From Streptosporangium saharense (GTDB taxonomy: Bacteria; Actinomycetota; Actinomycetes; Streptosporangiales; Streptosporangiaceae), in NCBI RefSeq assembly GCF_014203715.1, contig NZ_JACHJP010000002.1, positions 620,001 through 684,000 of the forward strand: 64,000 bases of DNA. Direction: 5' to 3'. Within the stretch, counting starts at the first letter, position 1. Every line of letters starts with the position of its first letter. The translations under genes were made by a program, and so were the position numbers. Of the stretch, positions 27,260 to 35,488 are shown one piece after another. Below the pieces are notes generated by a model that searched no databases, had not been told where the DNA came from, and saw nothing but the letters and a program-made list of their open reading frames with translations.

Positions 27260-28348
27260 TCAGCCGGTCTTGATCCGCATGTCGGTGCGGGGCGGTCTGA
27301 CGAACGGCTCGCCGAGATAGGTGTCGAGCAGCCAGTCGAAGGCGTCGGTCGGCAGGAAGGTCTCCAGCGGGGTCAGGCCGGGCAGCGGTTCGACGCCGGT
27401 CAGCATGTCGGCCAGGCCGAGTCCCTCGGGGACGACCTCCTCGCCCCGGTTGTTGCGGATGGGTCCGCGCCACAGGTCGAGCGCGCCACGGCGGATGAGC
27501 TCGGCCGCCTCGGCGGCGGGCCGCGCGACGTGCTCGGGGACGAAGGCCGCGGCCTCGGTGTTGAACACCACGCCGTCGCCCGCGTGGTAGTAGCGCCAGC
27601 CCGGCTCCCAGGTTCCGTCGGCGACGGCGCGCACGCTCCGCACCAGGTGCGGGGTCCAGTCCACGAGGTTGCCGACGAGCACGTGGTCGGGGGCCAGGTG
27701 GCGGCGGTCGCTGTTGCGCACGGTGGTGTGGCAGCCGCGCTCGGCCGCGGTCAGCACGACCGGGTCGTTCTCGGTGAGCGCGCCGCCGATGACGTCGCAC
27801 CCCAGGTCCGCGAGCTCGTGCACGGCCGCCATCTCGCGCTCTGGCGCCATCCAGCTTCCGACGGTCCTGGTGTGGATCCTGGCCTCCGGGTTGACCGCGC
27901 GGATGCCCAGGGCGAAGGCGTTGAGGTAGACCACCTCGTGTCCGGTGGCGATCGGCACCCCGACGAGCCCGGTCCTCGTCATGCCCCCGGCCAGCATGCC
28001 GGAGACGTAGGCGACCTCCTCGACGGCCTCGCGGAAGCTGCTCACGTTGGGCGCGAGCCGCATGCCCTGGCAGATGTCGAACCGGGTGCCCGGATAACTG
28101 TCGGCGATCTCCAGCACGAACGGCTGGTAGCCCTTGCTGCCCAGAAACACCAGGTCGGCGCCGTCCTCGGCGAGCCCGGCGATGAGCCGTTGCCCCTCGG
28201 CGTCCTCGCCGACGTTCTCGTGCGCGGAGGTCTCCACGGCGTCGCCGAGCGTCGCGGCCAGCCGGAGACGGCCCTCCTCCAGGGTCTCGGCCCAGCAGTG
28301 CGGGCTGTGGATGTCGGTGCGGTAGACGAACGCGGCGCGCACGGTCAC
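27260..28348 (-). CDS. BMP-family (nucleoside-binding) protein without signal peptide
   Basis: A 362-residue periplasmic-binding-protein fold of the basic membrane protein family, whose members bind purine nucleosides for ABC transporters. Visible features are AAFVYRTDIHSPHCW at the N-terminus, DLVFLGSKGYQPFV, VSFxEAVEEVAYVSGMLAGG-like region and AGDGVVFNTEA. Unusually there is no signal peptide or lipobox, because the binding fold begins at residue 3. The GTG start forms a GTGA overlap with the LLM gene, confirming it. No ABC permease or ATPase is nearby, so a cytosolic sensor or ligand carrier is possible. Confidence 0.75.
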   Translation of the reverse strand: MTVRAAFVYRTDIHSPHCWAETLEEGRLRLAATLGDAVETSAHENVGEDAEGQRLIAGLAEDGADLVFLGSKGYQPFVLEIADSYPGTRFDICQGMRLAPNVSSFREAVEEVAYVSGMLAGGMTRTGLVGVPIATGHEVVYLNAFALGIRAVNPEARIHTRTVGSWMAPEREMAAVHELADLGCDVIGGALTENDPVVLTAAERGCHTTVRNSDRRHLAPDHVLVGNLVDWTPHLVRSVRAVADGTWEPGWRYYHAGDGVVFNTEAAAFVPEHVARPAAEAAELIRRGALDLWRGPIRNNRGEEVVPEGLGLADMLTGVEPLPGLTPLETFLPTDAFDWLLDTYLGEPFVRPPRTDMRIKTG

Positions 28349-29220
28349 GCGGCGGCCCCCTTCACGAGTATTCCGGCCAGTTCGTGGCCCGGTTCGGTGC
28401 CCAGTCCAGGGATGATCAACTGGTCGAGCCGTACGGCCGCCGCCAGTTCGGTGAGCCGTTCCGCGCACTCCCCGGGGGTGCCGACGAGGGAGAAGGCGGC
28501 GACCAGGTCGGCCGGGACGAGGTCGGCGGCCGCCTCGGGACCCGCCTGTCTGAGCCGTTCCGCGTAGCCGGGGCCGAGGCCGAGGCGGTCGAGCAGCGCG
28601 GGTGGGGAGTCGGGCAGCGCGTAGGCCAGCTCGACCCGCTGGCGCCGGTAGGACCGCTCGTCCATGGCCAGCTGCGGCCGGTAGCCGATCCGCACATCTG
28701 GCCGTACGGCCCTGAGCCCGGCGGCGACGTCCGCGAGGTCGGCGGTGGGGAACCCGGCGAGCATCACCCCGTCGGCCTCCCTCGCGGCCAGGTCCAGCAT
28801 GCGCGGTCCCTTGGCCGCCATCCAGATCTCCGTGCCGGGGGCCACGGCGCGGATCGCCGTGATCGTCTCGTGGATTCTGGCGAGCGGCCGGTCGGCGGTG
28901 ATGCCGAGCGGTCCGAGGGCGAGCGTGCCACCGGCCGCCAGGCAGATCCTGGCCCGGCCCCCGGTGTGCTCGGCCGCCCCGCGCAGCGCGTTCGCGGTGA
29001 TCAGGGGGTGGCGGGAGTAGGGGTTGGTCGGTCCGAGGCCGAGCGCGATGCCCCCGGTGGCGGCGGCGACGGCCCCGAACAGTACCCAGGGGTCGTGGGC
29101 GTGCGTGCCCTCGTCGGGGATCCACACGCAGCCGAGCCCGAGCCGGTCGGCGCGCGTCGCGATCTCCACGACCTGCGCGAACGGTGCCCCGGGGACGAAA
29201 ACAGAGGTGGCGAGTTCCAC
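28345..29220 (-). CDS. LLM-class flavin/F420-dependent oxidoreductase
   Basis: A 291-residue luciferase-like TIM-barrel protein. Typical elements are ATRADRLGLGCVWIPDE, GGIALGLGPTNPYSRHPLITA, and the C-terminal FSLVGTPGECAERLTEL. Many actinobacterial members use F420. The substrate is unknown; operon partners (BMP-like protein, deaminase, MFS transporter) suggest metabolism of a purine-like or heterocyclic compound. The GTG has GGAGGGAGG upstream. A 22-bp inverted repeat lies 25 bases before the start and the preceding gene is a MarR regulator. Confidence 0.85.
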   Translation of the reverse strand: MELATSVFVPGAPFAQVVEIATRADRLGLGCVWIPDEGTHAHDPWVLFGAVAAATGGIALGLGPTNPYSRHPLITANALRGAAEHTGGRARICLAAGGTLALGPLGITADRPLARIHETITAIRAVAPGTEIWMAAKGPRMLDLAAREADGVMLAGFPTADLADVAAGLRAVRPDVRIGYRPQLAMDERSYRRQRVELAYALPDSPPALLDRLGLGPGYAERLRQAGPEAAADLVPADLVAAFSLVGTPGECAERLTELAAAVRLDQLIIPGLGTEPGHELAGILVKGAAA

Positions 29221-29244
29221 GCCCCTCCCTCCAGCGAGCCGAAA

Positions 29245-29266
29245 AGTTGCTTAATTTTCAGCAACT
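29245..29266. promoter_or_regulatory. Inverted repeat, candidate MarR operator for the LLM operon
   Basis: AGTTGC-ttaattttca-GCAACT is a perfect 6-bp inverted repeat with an AT-rich 10-base centre, located between marR and the LLM start. The size and AT-rich core fit MarR operators. Confidence 0.5.
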
Positions 29267-29313
29267 CGGCGAGGGGAGGTCAATGTCCGGTTCCACCACG
29301 AGGAACAGAACCC

Positions 29314-29784
29314 TCAGAGGCGGCACTCCGGCAGGTCACGCAGGTGCAGCAGGGCGGCGTCCATGCCGGGGCCGAGCGCGGCGACCGTCTCGGGAGGCAG
29401 GAAGGCGAACAGGTGCTCGTGGAGGATCCCGCTGACCTCGGCCCTGGCCAGCGCGACGACCCGCTCCCCCTCCGGGGTGAGCAGGGCGTAGGTGGTCTTG
29501 CCCCGGACGGGGTCCTCCTCGCGGGCGACGAGGCCGAGCCGTACCAGACGGTCGATCTGGTGGGCCAGGCGGCTGCGGGAGAACCAGACCCGCTGGGCCA
29601 GCTCCGTCATGCGCACCCGCCCCGAGTCGGCGATCTGACGCAGCACGCCGTACTCGGCGTGGGTGAGCCCGAAGCCGTCCTTCAGGCGCCGGTCGAGCAG
29701 CGCGCCGACCAGCCGCCCGCCCTCGACGAAGTTGCGCCATCCGTGAAGCTCGCCGGGACCGAGCCGCGAACCGTCGTCCACCAT
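29314..29784 (-). CDS. MarR-family transcriptional regulator
   Basis: A 156-residue MarR protein with the winged helix visible: THAEYGVLRQIADSG, VRMTELAQRVWFSRSRLAHQIDRL, then the wing REEDPVRGKTTYALLTPEG. It lies immediately upstream of the LLM operon on the same strand with a palindrome between, so it probably controls that operon. TACCCT six bases before the ATG, with no ribosome site, suggests a leaderless transcript starting inside the end of the VOC gene. Confidence 0.85.
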   Translation of the reverse strand: MVDDGSRLGPGELHGWRNFVEGGRLVGALLDRRLKDGFGLTHAEYGVLRQIADSGRVRMTELAQRVWFSRSRLAHQIDRLVRLGLVAREEDPVRGKTTYALLTPEGERVVALARAEVSGILHEHLFAFLPPETVAALGPGMDAALLHLRDLPECRL

Positions 29785-29805
29785 CCCGGAAGGGTAACCC
29801 GCGGG

Positions 29806-30258
29806 TCACCCTCCCCAGAGGGTTCGGACCTCCTCGAAGACGCGTTGGTTGTGGGAGATCTCCACGACGTTGCCGTCCGGGTCGAGCAGCGCGCAGACGT
29901 AGCCGACCGGCGGGGGCAGGTCCATGGGCTCCCAGTGCAGGCAGCCCCGCTCTCTCGCCTCCGCGGCGACGCGGTCCACGTCCTCGCGCTCCGGCATCTC
30001 CATGCCGAGGTGCGCGAACGGGAACAGCTGCGGCTGCCGTCTCCCACTGTCCGCGGCGAACTCGACCAGCACGAGCACGAACGGCGTCTCGACCTGCCCC
30101 TCGTTGGACAGCCAGGCGTTGCGTCCCTGGTCGTCCTCGTGCCGGGAGACGACGACCAGCGGGGTCATCGTGGTGTAGAACTCGATCGCCGCGTCCAGGT
30201 CACCGCTGGGCAGCGCGACGTGCGTCCAGCGTGCCCCGGTGAGTCTCTTCTCCAGCAC
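29806..30258 (-). CDS. VOC-family (glyoxalase/dioxygenase-like) protein
   Basis: A 150-residue vicinal-oxygen-chelate protein with two beta-alpha-beta-beta-beta modules: WTHVALPSGDLDAAIEFYTT at the start and YVCALLDPDGNVVEISHN at the end. Candidate metal ligands are the His of THVAL, the His of FAHLG and the Glu of VVEISH. The reaction cannot be assigned. The GTG start is set by AGGAGG six bases upstream; the longer open frame has no comparable site. Confidence 0.8.
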   Translation of the reverse strand: MLEKRLTGARWTHVALPSGDLDAAIEFYTTMTPLVVVSRHEDDQGRNAWLSNEGQVETPFVLVLVEFAADSGRRQPQLFPFAHLGMEMPEREDVDRVAAEARERGCLHWEPMDLPPPVGYVCALLDPDGNVVEISHNQRVFEEVRTLWGG

Positions 30259-30404
30259 CTGCCGCCTCCTCGGGCCCGCCCGCGTGCCGTACGGCTGACG
30301 CAGATGGTTCTCCCCCCGCACGGGCGGAGCGAACACGGGGCCGGAGGGAGGGCGGCCGGGGGCCGTCCTCCCGTGCGGACCGGGTGAGCCGGGCGGGCCC
30401 CGTC

Positions 30405-30680
30405 TCACGCCGCCTGCAGGCTGGGGTCTCCCTCGGTCCCCGCGGGGTCGATCACGATGCCGCTGACGCCGAGGTCCTCAAGCATGCCCCGCAGCGCGCG
30501 CTCGGTGAGCCACATCCAGGCGTGGCCGTCGCCGAGAGCCCGGACGAGCCGGTCCCGCGAGGTGAAGGCGACCGCCGTCCTCTCACCGGTCGCCGTCCGG
30601 AACAGGCGCAGGGCCAGGCTCCCCCTGCCAGGGCGTACGGGCACCAGCAGTGGGGGGTCGTTCCGGCGTGAGTTCTCCAT
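30405..30680 (-). CDS. SAV_915-family (SseB-like) small protein
   Basis: A 91-residue protein with the family pattern LVPVRPG, LRLFRTATGERTAVAFTS, LGDGHAWMWL and LGVSGIVIDPAG. It is related to SseB N-terminal-like domains and is widespread in actinomycetes; its function is unknown. GAAGGAGAAGGAG precedes the ATG. Confidence 0.8.
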   Translation of the reverse strand: MENSRRNDPPLLVPVRPGRGSLALRLFRTATGERTAVAFTSRDRLVRALGDGHAWMWLTERALRGMLEDLGVSGIVIDPAGTEGDPSLQAA

Positions 30681-31100
30681 GGACTCCTTCTCCTTCAGGT
30701 AGCGAGGCGCGGTGGCCGCGCGGAAAGCACGCTATGGCGGCCGTCGATCGGAAAAAGTGATCCAAACGGGATTCTTACGCACACAGGGCCCTCTCTGACA
30801 GCCCTTTGACAGTGGAGTGCCCGAGATGGCCACGGACACCTGGCGCCGCCGTGCCGTACGGCCCGCACCCCAGGAGGCGGCGGGAGCCCTCCCACCTGTG
30901 AGTTTCCTGCCAAGTTCCCCTTCTCCCTTAACGACCCCTTAACCGGCGCTCAACGAGCGTTCAACACCCCTTGCATATGCGCTGGAAAGTCGGAGGCTTC
31001 TCCCAGGTGGGACTCCGTCCTCGTGACACTCCCCCGGCCCGGGGCGAGCACCCCCCACGTGACACCCCCCGTCACGGCCTCGTCCCGGGCCTTCACACGA
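30681..31100. other. Intergenic region upstream of the LPMO gene
   Basis: No gene is supported here. The left part should hold the leftward promoter of the SAV_915 gene; an AT-rich patch at 30745-30780 is the best place. The remainder shows only short direct repeats (TTAACG/TTAACC near 30927-30945). Confidence 0.35.
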
Positions 31101-31103
31101 GGA

Positions 31104-31132
31104 TTTACTGTTAGGAAACTTTCCTTTATATT
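31104..31132 (+). promoter_or_regulatory. LPMO gene promoter
   Basis: TTTACT (31104-31109) and TATATT (31127-31132) are separated by exactly 17 bases. AAGGAG (31151-31156) then precedes the ATG by six bases. Confidence 0.65.
31113..31125. promoter_or_regulatory. Palindromic operator inside the LPMO promoter spacer
   Basis: AGGAAA-C-TTTCCT is a perfect 13-base palindrome sitting wholly between the -35 and -10. A bound repressor would block RNA polymerase. Similar AGGAAA/TTTCCT palindromes occur, as I recall, before chitin- and chitosan-related genes in streptomycetes under ROK-type repressors; that link is unverified. Confidence 0.55.
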
Positions 31133-31162
31133 CGGAGACACCCCCCAGCAAAGGAGCACTAC

Positions 31163-31903
31163 ATGCGGAGAACGACAACACTTGTGTCGGCGTCGATACT
31201 CGCCATGGTGACCACCGTCTTCATGGCGACGCCTGCCGAGGCGCATGGGTACATCTCCTCGCCTCCGAGCCGTCAGGCGTTCTGCGCCCAGGGCAAGATC
31301 TCCTGTGGGCAGGTCAAGTACGAGCCTCAGAGCGTCGAGGCTCCCAAGGGCTCCAAGCAGTGCAGCGGCGGATCCCGCTTCACCGAGCTCGACGACGACA
31401 GCAGGCCGTGGCCGACCACCAGCGTCGGGAACACGGTGAACTTCACCTGGACGCTGACCGCGCGTCACGCGACCAGCACGTGGGAGTACTACATCGGCGG
31501 CTCCAAGATCGCCTCGTTCAACGACGGCGGCAGGCAGCCGGGCGCGACCGTCTCCCACAGCGTGAGCATGGGTGGCAGGACCGGACGTCAGAAGGTTCTG
31601 GCCATCTGGAACATCGCCGACACGGGCAACGCCTTCTACGCGTGCGTTGACCTCCAGGTGGGTGGCGGCGGCCCCGAGCCCACCCCCACGGCCACGCCGA
31701 CCGTGACGCCTACGGTGACCCCGACCGTCACGCCGACCGTGACCCCCACCTCCAACCCCGGCGGCACCTGGTCCGCGGGCACCGCCTACACGGCGGGCTC
31801 GACCGTGACCTACGGTGGCTCGACCTACCGGTGCGTGCAGTCGCACACCGCGCTGCCCGGCTGGGAGCCGCCGAACGTGCCGAGCCTCTGGCAGAGGGTG
31901 TGA
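31163..31903 (+). CDS. AA10 lytic polysaccharide monooxygenase with CBM5/12
   Basis: A 246-residue secreted copper enzyme that oxidatively cleaves chitin or cellulose. The signal peptide (1-27) ends PAEA, so His28 becomes the N-terminal half of the copper histidine brace; His102 (TARHAT) supplies the other ligand, and the axial Phe lies in NAFYACVDL. A Thr-Pro-Val linker of repeated TPTV units spans about 178-205. The C-terminal CBM5/12 module ends LPGWEPPNVPSLWQRV. The module type and HGYISSPPSRQAFC start favour chitin as substrate. Confidence 0.93.
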   Translation: MRRTTTLVSASILAMVTTVFMATPAEAHGYISSPPSRQAFCAQGKISCGQVKYEPQSVEAPKGSKQCSGGSRFTELDDDSRPWPTTSVGNTVNFTWTLTARHATSTWEYYIGGSKIASFNDGGRQPGATVSHSVSMGGRTGRQKVLAIWNIADTGNAFYACVDLQVGGGGPEPTPTATPTVTPTVTPTVTPTVTPTSNPGGTWSAGTAYTAGSTVTYGGSTYRCVQSHTALPGWEPPNVPSLWQRV

Positions 31904-31947
31904 CCTCCTTCTGACGGATCCCTCCGGTTTTCGGGACCCCTCCCGGC

Positions 31948-31984
31948 GGACCCGCGTCCCACGAGGACGCGGGTCCGTTGTTTT
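31948..31984 (+). terminator. Intrinsic terminator of the LPMO gene
   Basis: A perfect 12-bp stem GGACCCGCGTCC / GGACGCGGGTCC with loop CACGA is followed by GTTGTTTT. This is the best rho-independent terminator in the window. Confidence 0.85.
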
Positions 31985-32129
31985 CCCCCAAACCCCCTAA
32001 AAACCGAAATATCAATATAAAAGGGCTCTTTCTCACCCAGCGGGGGCCGGGGAGAACGGCGAGGTGGGGCCACCCGCAACGACCCGGTCACGAATTCCCA
32101 TCCGCCCACGGGAACACGTTTCCCCGGCA

Positions 32130-32135
32130 TATTTT
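32130..32135 (+). promoter_or_regulatory. -10 element for the CHAT operon, leaderless start
   Basis: TATTTT lies six bases before the GTG at 32142, and no Shine-Dalgarno sequence is present. The AT-rich stretch around 32005-32030 just upstream may hold a second promoter. Confidence 0.45.
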
Positions 32136-32141
32136 GCTGCT

Positions 32142-33398
32142 GTGCATCCCGAGCGGGTCCGGGCCAGGCTGGACCGGTCTGCGACCACGGCCCAGCGTCT
32201 CGGCCACGAGATCTCCGACTGGATGCGGCGCGGCCACGCCGACCGGTGTCTCCACCGTTTCACCGTCCACCTCAATGTGCTCGACGCCGTCCTGTCGCGG
32301 ATGCTCGGCGCCGTCACCGCCGAGATCGAGGCGATCGACCCACGCTCCCCCTCCGGTGAGGCCTACCGGCGCTGCGGCGAGCTCGACAGGGCCGTGTTCA
32401 CGATCCGGCGCCTGTTCGACTGGTACGCCACCAAGTACGACCAGCGTCGCGACCCCGCCCTGGCCGGGATCCTGGCCTGCGCCGACGAGGTCGTGCTCAG
32501 CTGCTGGCGGCAGCCGTTCGAGAACCTCGGACGTACGGCGCCGACCGGGCCACTCGCCTACGTCGAGCCACGTTTCGACGCCTTCGCCACCCCGCGTGTC
32601 TCCGTCCCGCCCGACCTGCGCCTGCCCGCCGACTCCCTGGTGGCCGAGTTCGTGGGGCGGCTGCCCGTCCCGGTGGTGTGCCTGCCCGAGTGGACGGCCA
32701 CGCAGGCGTGGTGGCTGACGCTGGCCGCCCACGAGGTCGGCCACCACGTGCACAAGGACCTGGACCCCGCCCTTGAGGACGCGACCAGGGACGCCCTCGC
32801 CGAGGCGACCGGCGACGAGACGTGGCGCCGCTGGGCGCTTGAGTCCTTCGCCGACGCCTACTCGGTCCTGATGCTCGGTCCCGCCGCCGCGTGGATCGTC
32901 GAGGAGCTGGGCCACGGCCCTCCCGGCTCCCTGACGCGGGCCCGTGGCGGCTACCCGCCCCTTCCCGTACGGCTGGCGCTGATGGCCGAGGTCGCCAGGC
33001 AGGCCGGTCTCGGTGGTGAGGGAGCCCCGGAGCTGGCCGGGGTCGCCGGGGCGCTTCTCGGCCTGCGGGCCGGTGGCCGTACGATCGCCGAACTCGGCGG
33101 CCCGTCCCCCGGGTGGTTCGCCGAGCGGGGGCCGGTGCGGGCGCAGGCGCTCGCCCTGGCCGAGCCGGACCCGTTCCTGCCCCGCCTCGCGGAGCCGTAC
33201 TCCGCGCGGCTGCTCCTCGCGGCGGCGGCGACCACCGTGGACGCAGGCCCGGCCGCTCCCCCGGCGCTCCACGCCAACCTGCTCGAACACCTGCCCCGGT
33301 GCGGCCCACCGGGCAAGCTCGGCGACACCCCCTCCGGGCCGCCGGTCGAGCCGCTGGCCGAGGAACTGACGGGACGACTGCTCGGGAGCGTGCGATGA
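32142..33398 (+). CDS. HExxH metallopeptidase-like protein, first gene of CHAT operon
   Basis: A 418-residue protein. The zincin motif HEVGHH begins at residue 197, and the glutamate of ALESFADAY about 38 residues later could be the third zinc ligand. The N-terminal ~150 residues are helical with many Arg and Leu. There is no signal peptide, so it acts in the cytoplasm. I do not recognise the family. The GTG is chosen over an in-frame GTG 26 codons upstream because coding-like sequence begins there and a -10 element lies six bases before it. The stop overlaps the CHAT gene by ATGA. Confidence 0.65.
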   Translation: MHPERVRARLDRSATTAQRLGHEISDWMRRGHADRCLHRFTVHLNVLDAVLSRMLGAVTAEIEAIDPRSPSGEAYRRCGELDRAVFTIRRLFDWYATKYDQRRDPALAGILACADEVVLSCWRQPFENLGRTAPTGPLAYVEPRFDAFATPRVSVPPDLRLPADSLVAEFVGRLPVPVVCLPEWTATQAWWLTLAAHEVGHHVHKDLDPALEDATRDALAEATGDETWRRWALESFADAYSVLMLGPAAAWIVEELGHGPPGSLTRARGGYPPLPVRLALMAEVARQAGLGGEGAPELAGVAGALLGLRAGGRTIAELGGPSPGWFAERGPVRAQALALAEPDPFLPRLAEPYSARLLLAAAATTVDAGPAAPPALHANLLEHLPRCGPPGKLGDTPSGPPVEPLAEELTGRLLGSVR

Positions 33399-35488
33399 GC
33401 ACGCGGCTGCTCGTCAGCGTGACCGGACCGGAGAACACGGTGACGGTCCTGCACGAGGGCAGGCCGCTGCCGTGCGAGGGGGGAGGCGCCTCCTACCCGC
33501 TGGAGCGCGAGGCCGGTCCGCCGCTGGCCGCCAGGGTCGCCGCCTGCCCCGACGCCCGCTCGTACGGCACCGCGCTGTTCGAGGCCCTGCTGCGGCCCGT
33601 CTGGAAGACCGTCACCGGCCTGGTCCCCGCAGGAGGGGGGATCGAGCTGGCGCTGCGGCTGCCGAAGGAACTGCAGCCCCTGATCTGGGAGGCGATGTAC
33701 ACCGAGGAGGGGCCGCTGGCCGCCCATCCCCGCCTGCTCGTGGCCGTCACCCGGCTCATCCCCTCCCCCGGCCACGACGGGCACCGCACGGTGCGCGGGA
33801 CGCCCAGGATCCTGTTCGCCTCAGGCGCGAAGCTGACCGACCCGGTGATCCGGCCGGGGGCGATGTTCCTCGGCCTGGTCAGGGAGTGCGAGTCGCAGGG
33901 GCTCGCGATGACCAGGATCTCCGAGGAGACGACCGCGGAGCGGCTGCGGCGGCGCCGCGCGACCTTCCGGCCCGACCTGGTGCACCTGGTCGCCCACGGC
34001 AGGCCGGACCCGGCCGACGGGGAGACCTGGGTCGAACTGGCGGGCGAGTGGACCAGGGGCGCCAACCTGGCCTCGACGCTGGTCGCCGGGGACGCTCCCC
34101 CTCCGCTGGCCGTCGTCCTCAGCGTCTGCCACAGCGGCATGCACGGCGGCCTCGAACGCACCTCCGGGCTCGTGGAGACCCTGGTCCGTGGCGGGGTGCC
34201 CATCGTGGTCGCCGTCGCCGGGGAGGTCACCGAGTACGCGTGCCGGCTGTTCTCCCGGCGTTTCGTGCGGGCGCTGCTGCGCGGGGACGCGGTCGCCGAG
34301 GCCGCCGCGCACGGGCGCAGGGCCGCCCTCCTCGGTGAGCCGGACCCCGACGACCGGTTCGACTGGGCGATGCCGACGCTGTTCCTCGCCGACACGCTGC
34401 CCGCGGACTTCAGGGCCGTCGATCCCGGGGAGGTCAACCGGACCAGGAGCATGGCGGGCAGGCTCGAACTCCTCGAAGGACCCGCCTACGTCGGCAGGGG
34501 ACCCATCTTCGACACCCTCGACGGCCTGATCGCGCCGGGGAGCGAGCGGACCTTCCTCGGCATCACCAGCGGCGGCGCCTTCGGCGGCATGGGCGGCACC
34601 CGGCTGCTCAGGGAGATCGGCTTCCGGCTGCTGCAGGCCGGTCACCTCCCCCTGCTGCTGGCGCCGTTCAACGACGTCCAGTCCGCGCCGCACACCCTGC
34701 GCCAGGTCGTCGGGGAGGTTCTCGCGCAGGTGGTCAGGACGGGCGAGCGCCTCTCGCTCCCCGTGCCACGGCTGCGCTCCCTGGGGGCCAGACCACCGGG
34801 GAGACGGAAGGGCCGGGTGGACGAGGCGGTGGCGCGGCAGGAGGTGAAGGCGGCGGTCGCCCGGTTCGTCTCGGCGGCGGCACCGCTCGAACCCAGCGCG
34901 GTCGACACGCTGCTCGCCGCCGACCTGGCCGACCTGGCCGGGGCCGCGCAGACTCTCGGACCGCCGTTCGGCGCCCACACCCGCGTGGTCGTCCTGGCGG
35001 AGGCGCTGCACCTGTGGATCGGCGCGCTGGGCTGGACGGAGCCCGTGAGAGGGCTGCTCGACCTGCTGACCCCCGACGGGCTCGGCACCGCGGCCAGTCC
35101 CGTCCCGGTGGTCGTGACGGCGGCCCTCGGCGAGTGCTCGCCGCTGCGCAGCTTCCGCGAGGAGAAGGCCGGGATGCCCTGGTGCGTCTTCCACGACCTC
35201 GAACCGCTGTCCGACGAGGAGGCCTCACTCGGCTTCCAGTGGGTGCTGCTGCAGCCGTGGCACCCGAGGGAACGGTTCCGGCTGACCTACTACGCGGCGC
35301 CGGGCAGCGATCCCGCGGTGCTCAGGGAGAGCTTCAGGATCCACCTTGAGGGGCGTCCCGGCCTGATCAAGACCGAGCTGTACCGGATGGCACAGCTCCT
35401 GGCCCTGCACAAGGTGTTCCTCACCCACGACGACACCGAGGGCTGGAGCGTCTACGCCCGCACCCACGGCCTGGGACACGAACCGTGA
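33395..35488 (+). CDS. CHAT-domain (caspase-like) protease with degenerate NTPase region
   Basis: A 697-residue protein. The CHAT peptidase domain spans about 60-340: the catalytic histidine is His201 (LVHLVAHG) and the catalytic cysteine is Cys245 (VVLSVCHSGM), spaced as in caspase-like CHAT enzymes. A following STAND-like region (about 370-690) has GGAFGGMGGTR where Walker A would be, but lacks the lysine. This half may therefore bind partners rather than hydrolyse ATP. Overlaps at both ends (ATGA before, GTGA after) couple it to the metalloprotease and the giant STAND gene. It is probably the executing protease of the system; the substrate is unknown. Confidence 0.82.
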   Translation: MSTRLLVSVTGPENTVTVLHEGRPLPCEGGGASYPLEREAGPPLAARVAACPDARSYGTALFEALLRPVWKTVTGLVPAGGGIELALRLPKELQPLIWEAMYTEEGPLAAHPRLLVAVTRLIPSPGHDGHRTVRGTPRILFASGAKLTDPVIRPGAMFLGLVRECESQGLAMTRISEETTAERLRRRRATFRPDLVHLVAHGRPDPADGETWVELAGEWTRGANLASTLVAGDAPPPLAVVLSVCHSGMHGGLERTSGLVETLVRGGVPIVVAVAGEVTEYACRLFSRRFVRALLRGDAVAEAAAHGRRAALLGEPDPDDRFDWAMPTLFLADTLPADFRAVDPGEVNRTRSMAGRLELLEGPAYVGRGPIFDTLDGLIAPGSERTFLGITSGGAFGGMGGTRLLREIGFRLLQAGHLPLLLAPFNDVQSAPHTLRQVVGEVLAQVVRTGERLSLPVPRLRSLGARPPGRRKGRVDEAVARQEVKAAVARFVSAAAPLEPSAVDTLLAADLADLAGAAQTLGPPFGAHTRVVVLAEALHLWIGALGWTEPVRGLLDLLTPDGLGTAASPVPVVVTAALGECSPLRSFREEKAGMPWCVFHDLEPLSDEEASLGFQWVLLQPWHPRERFRLTYYAAPGSDPAVLRESFRIHLEGRPGLIKTELYRMAQLLALHKVFLTHDDTEGWSVYARTHGLGHEP

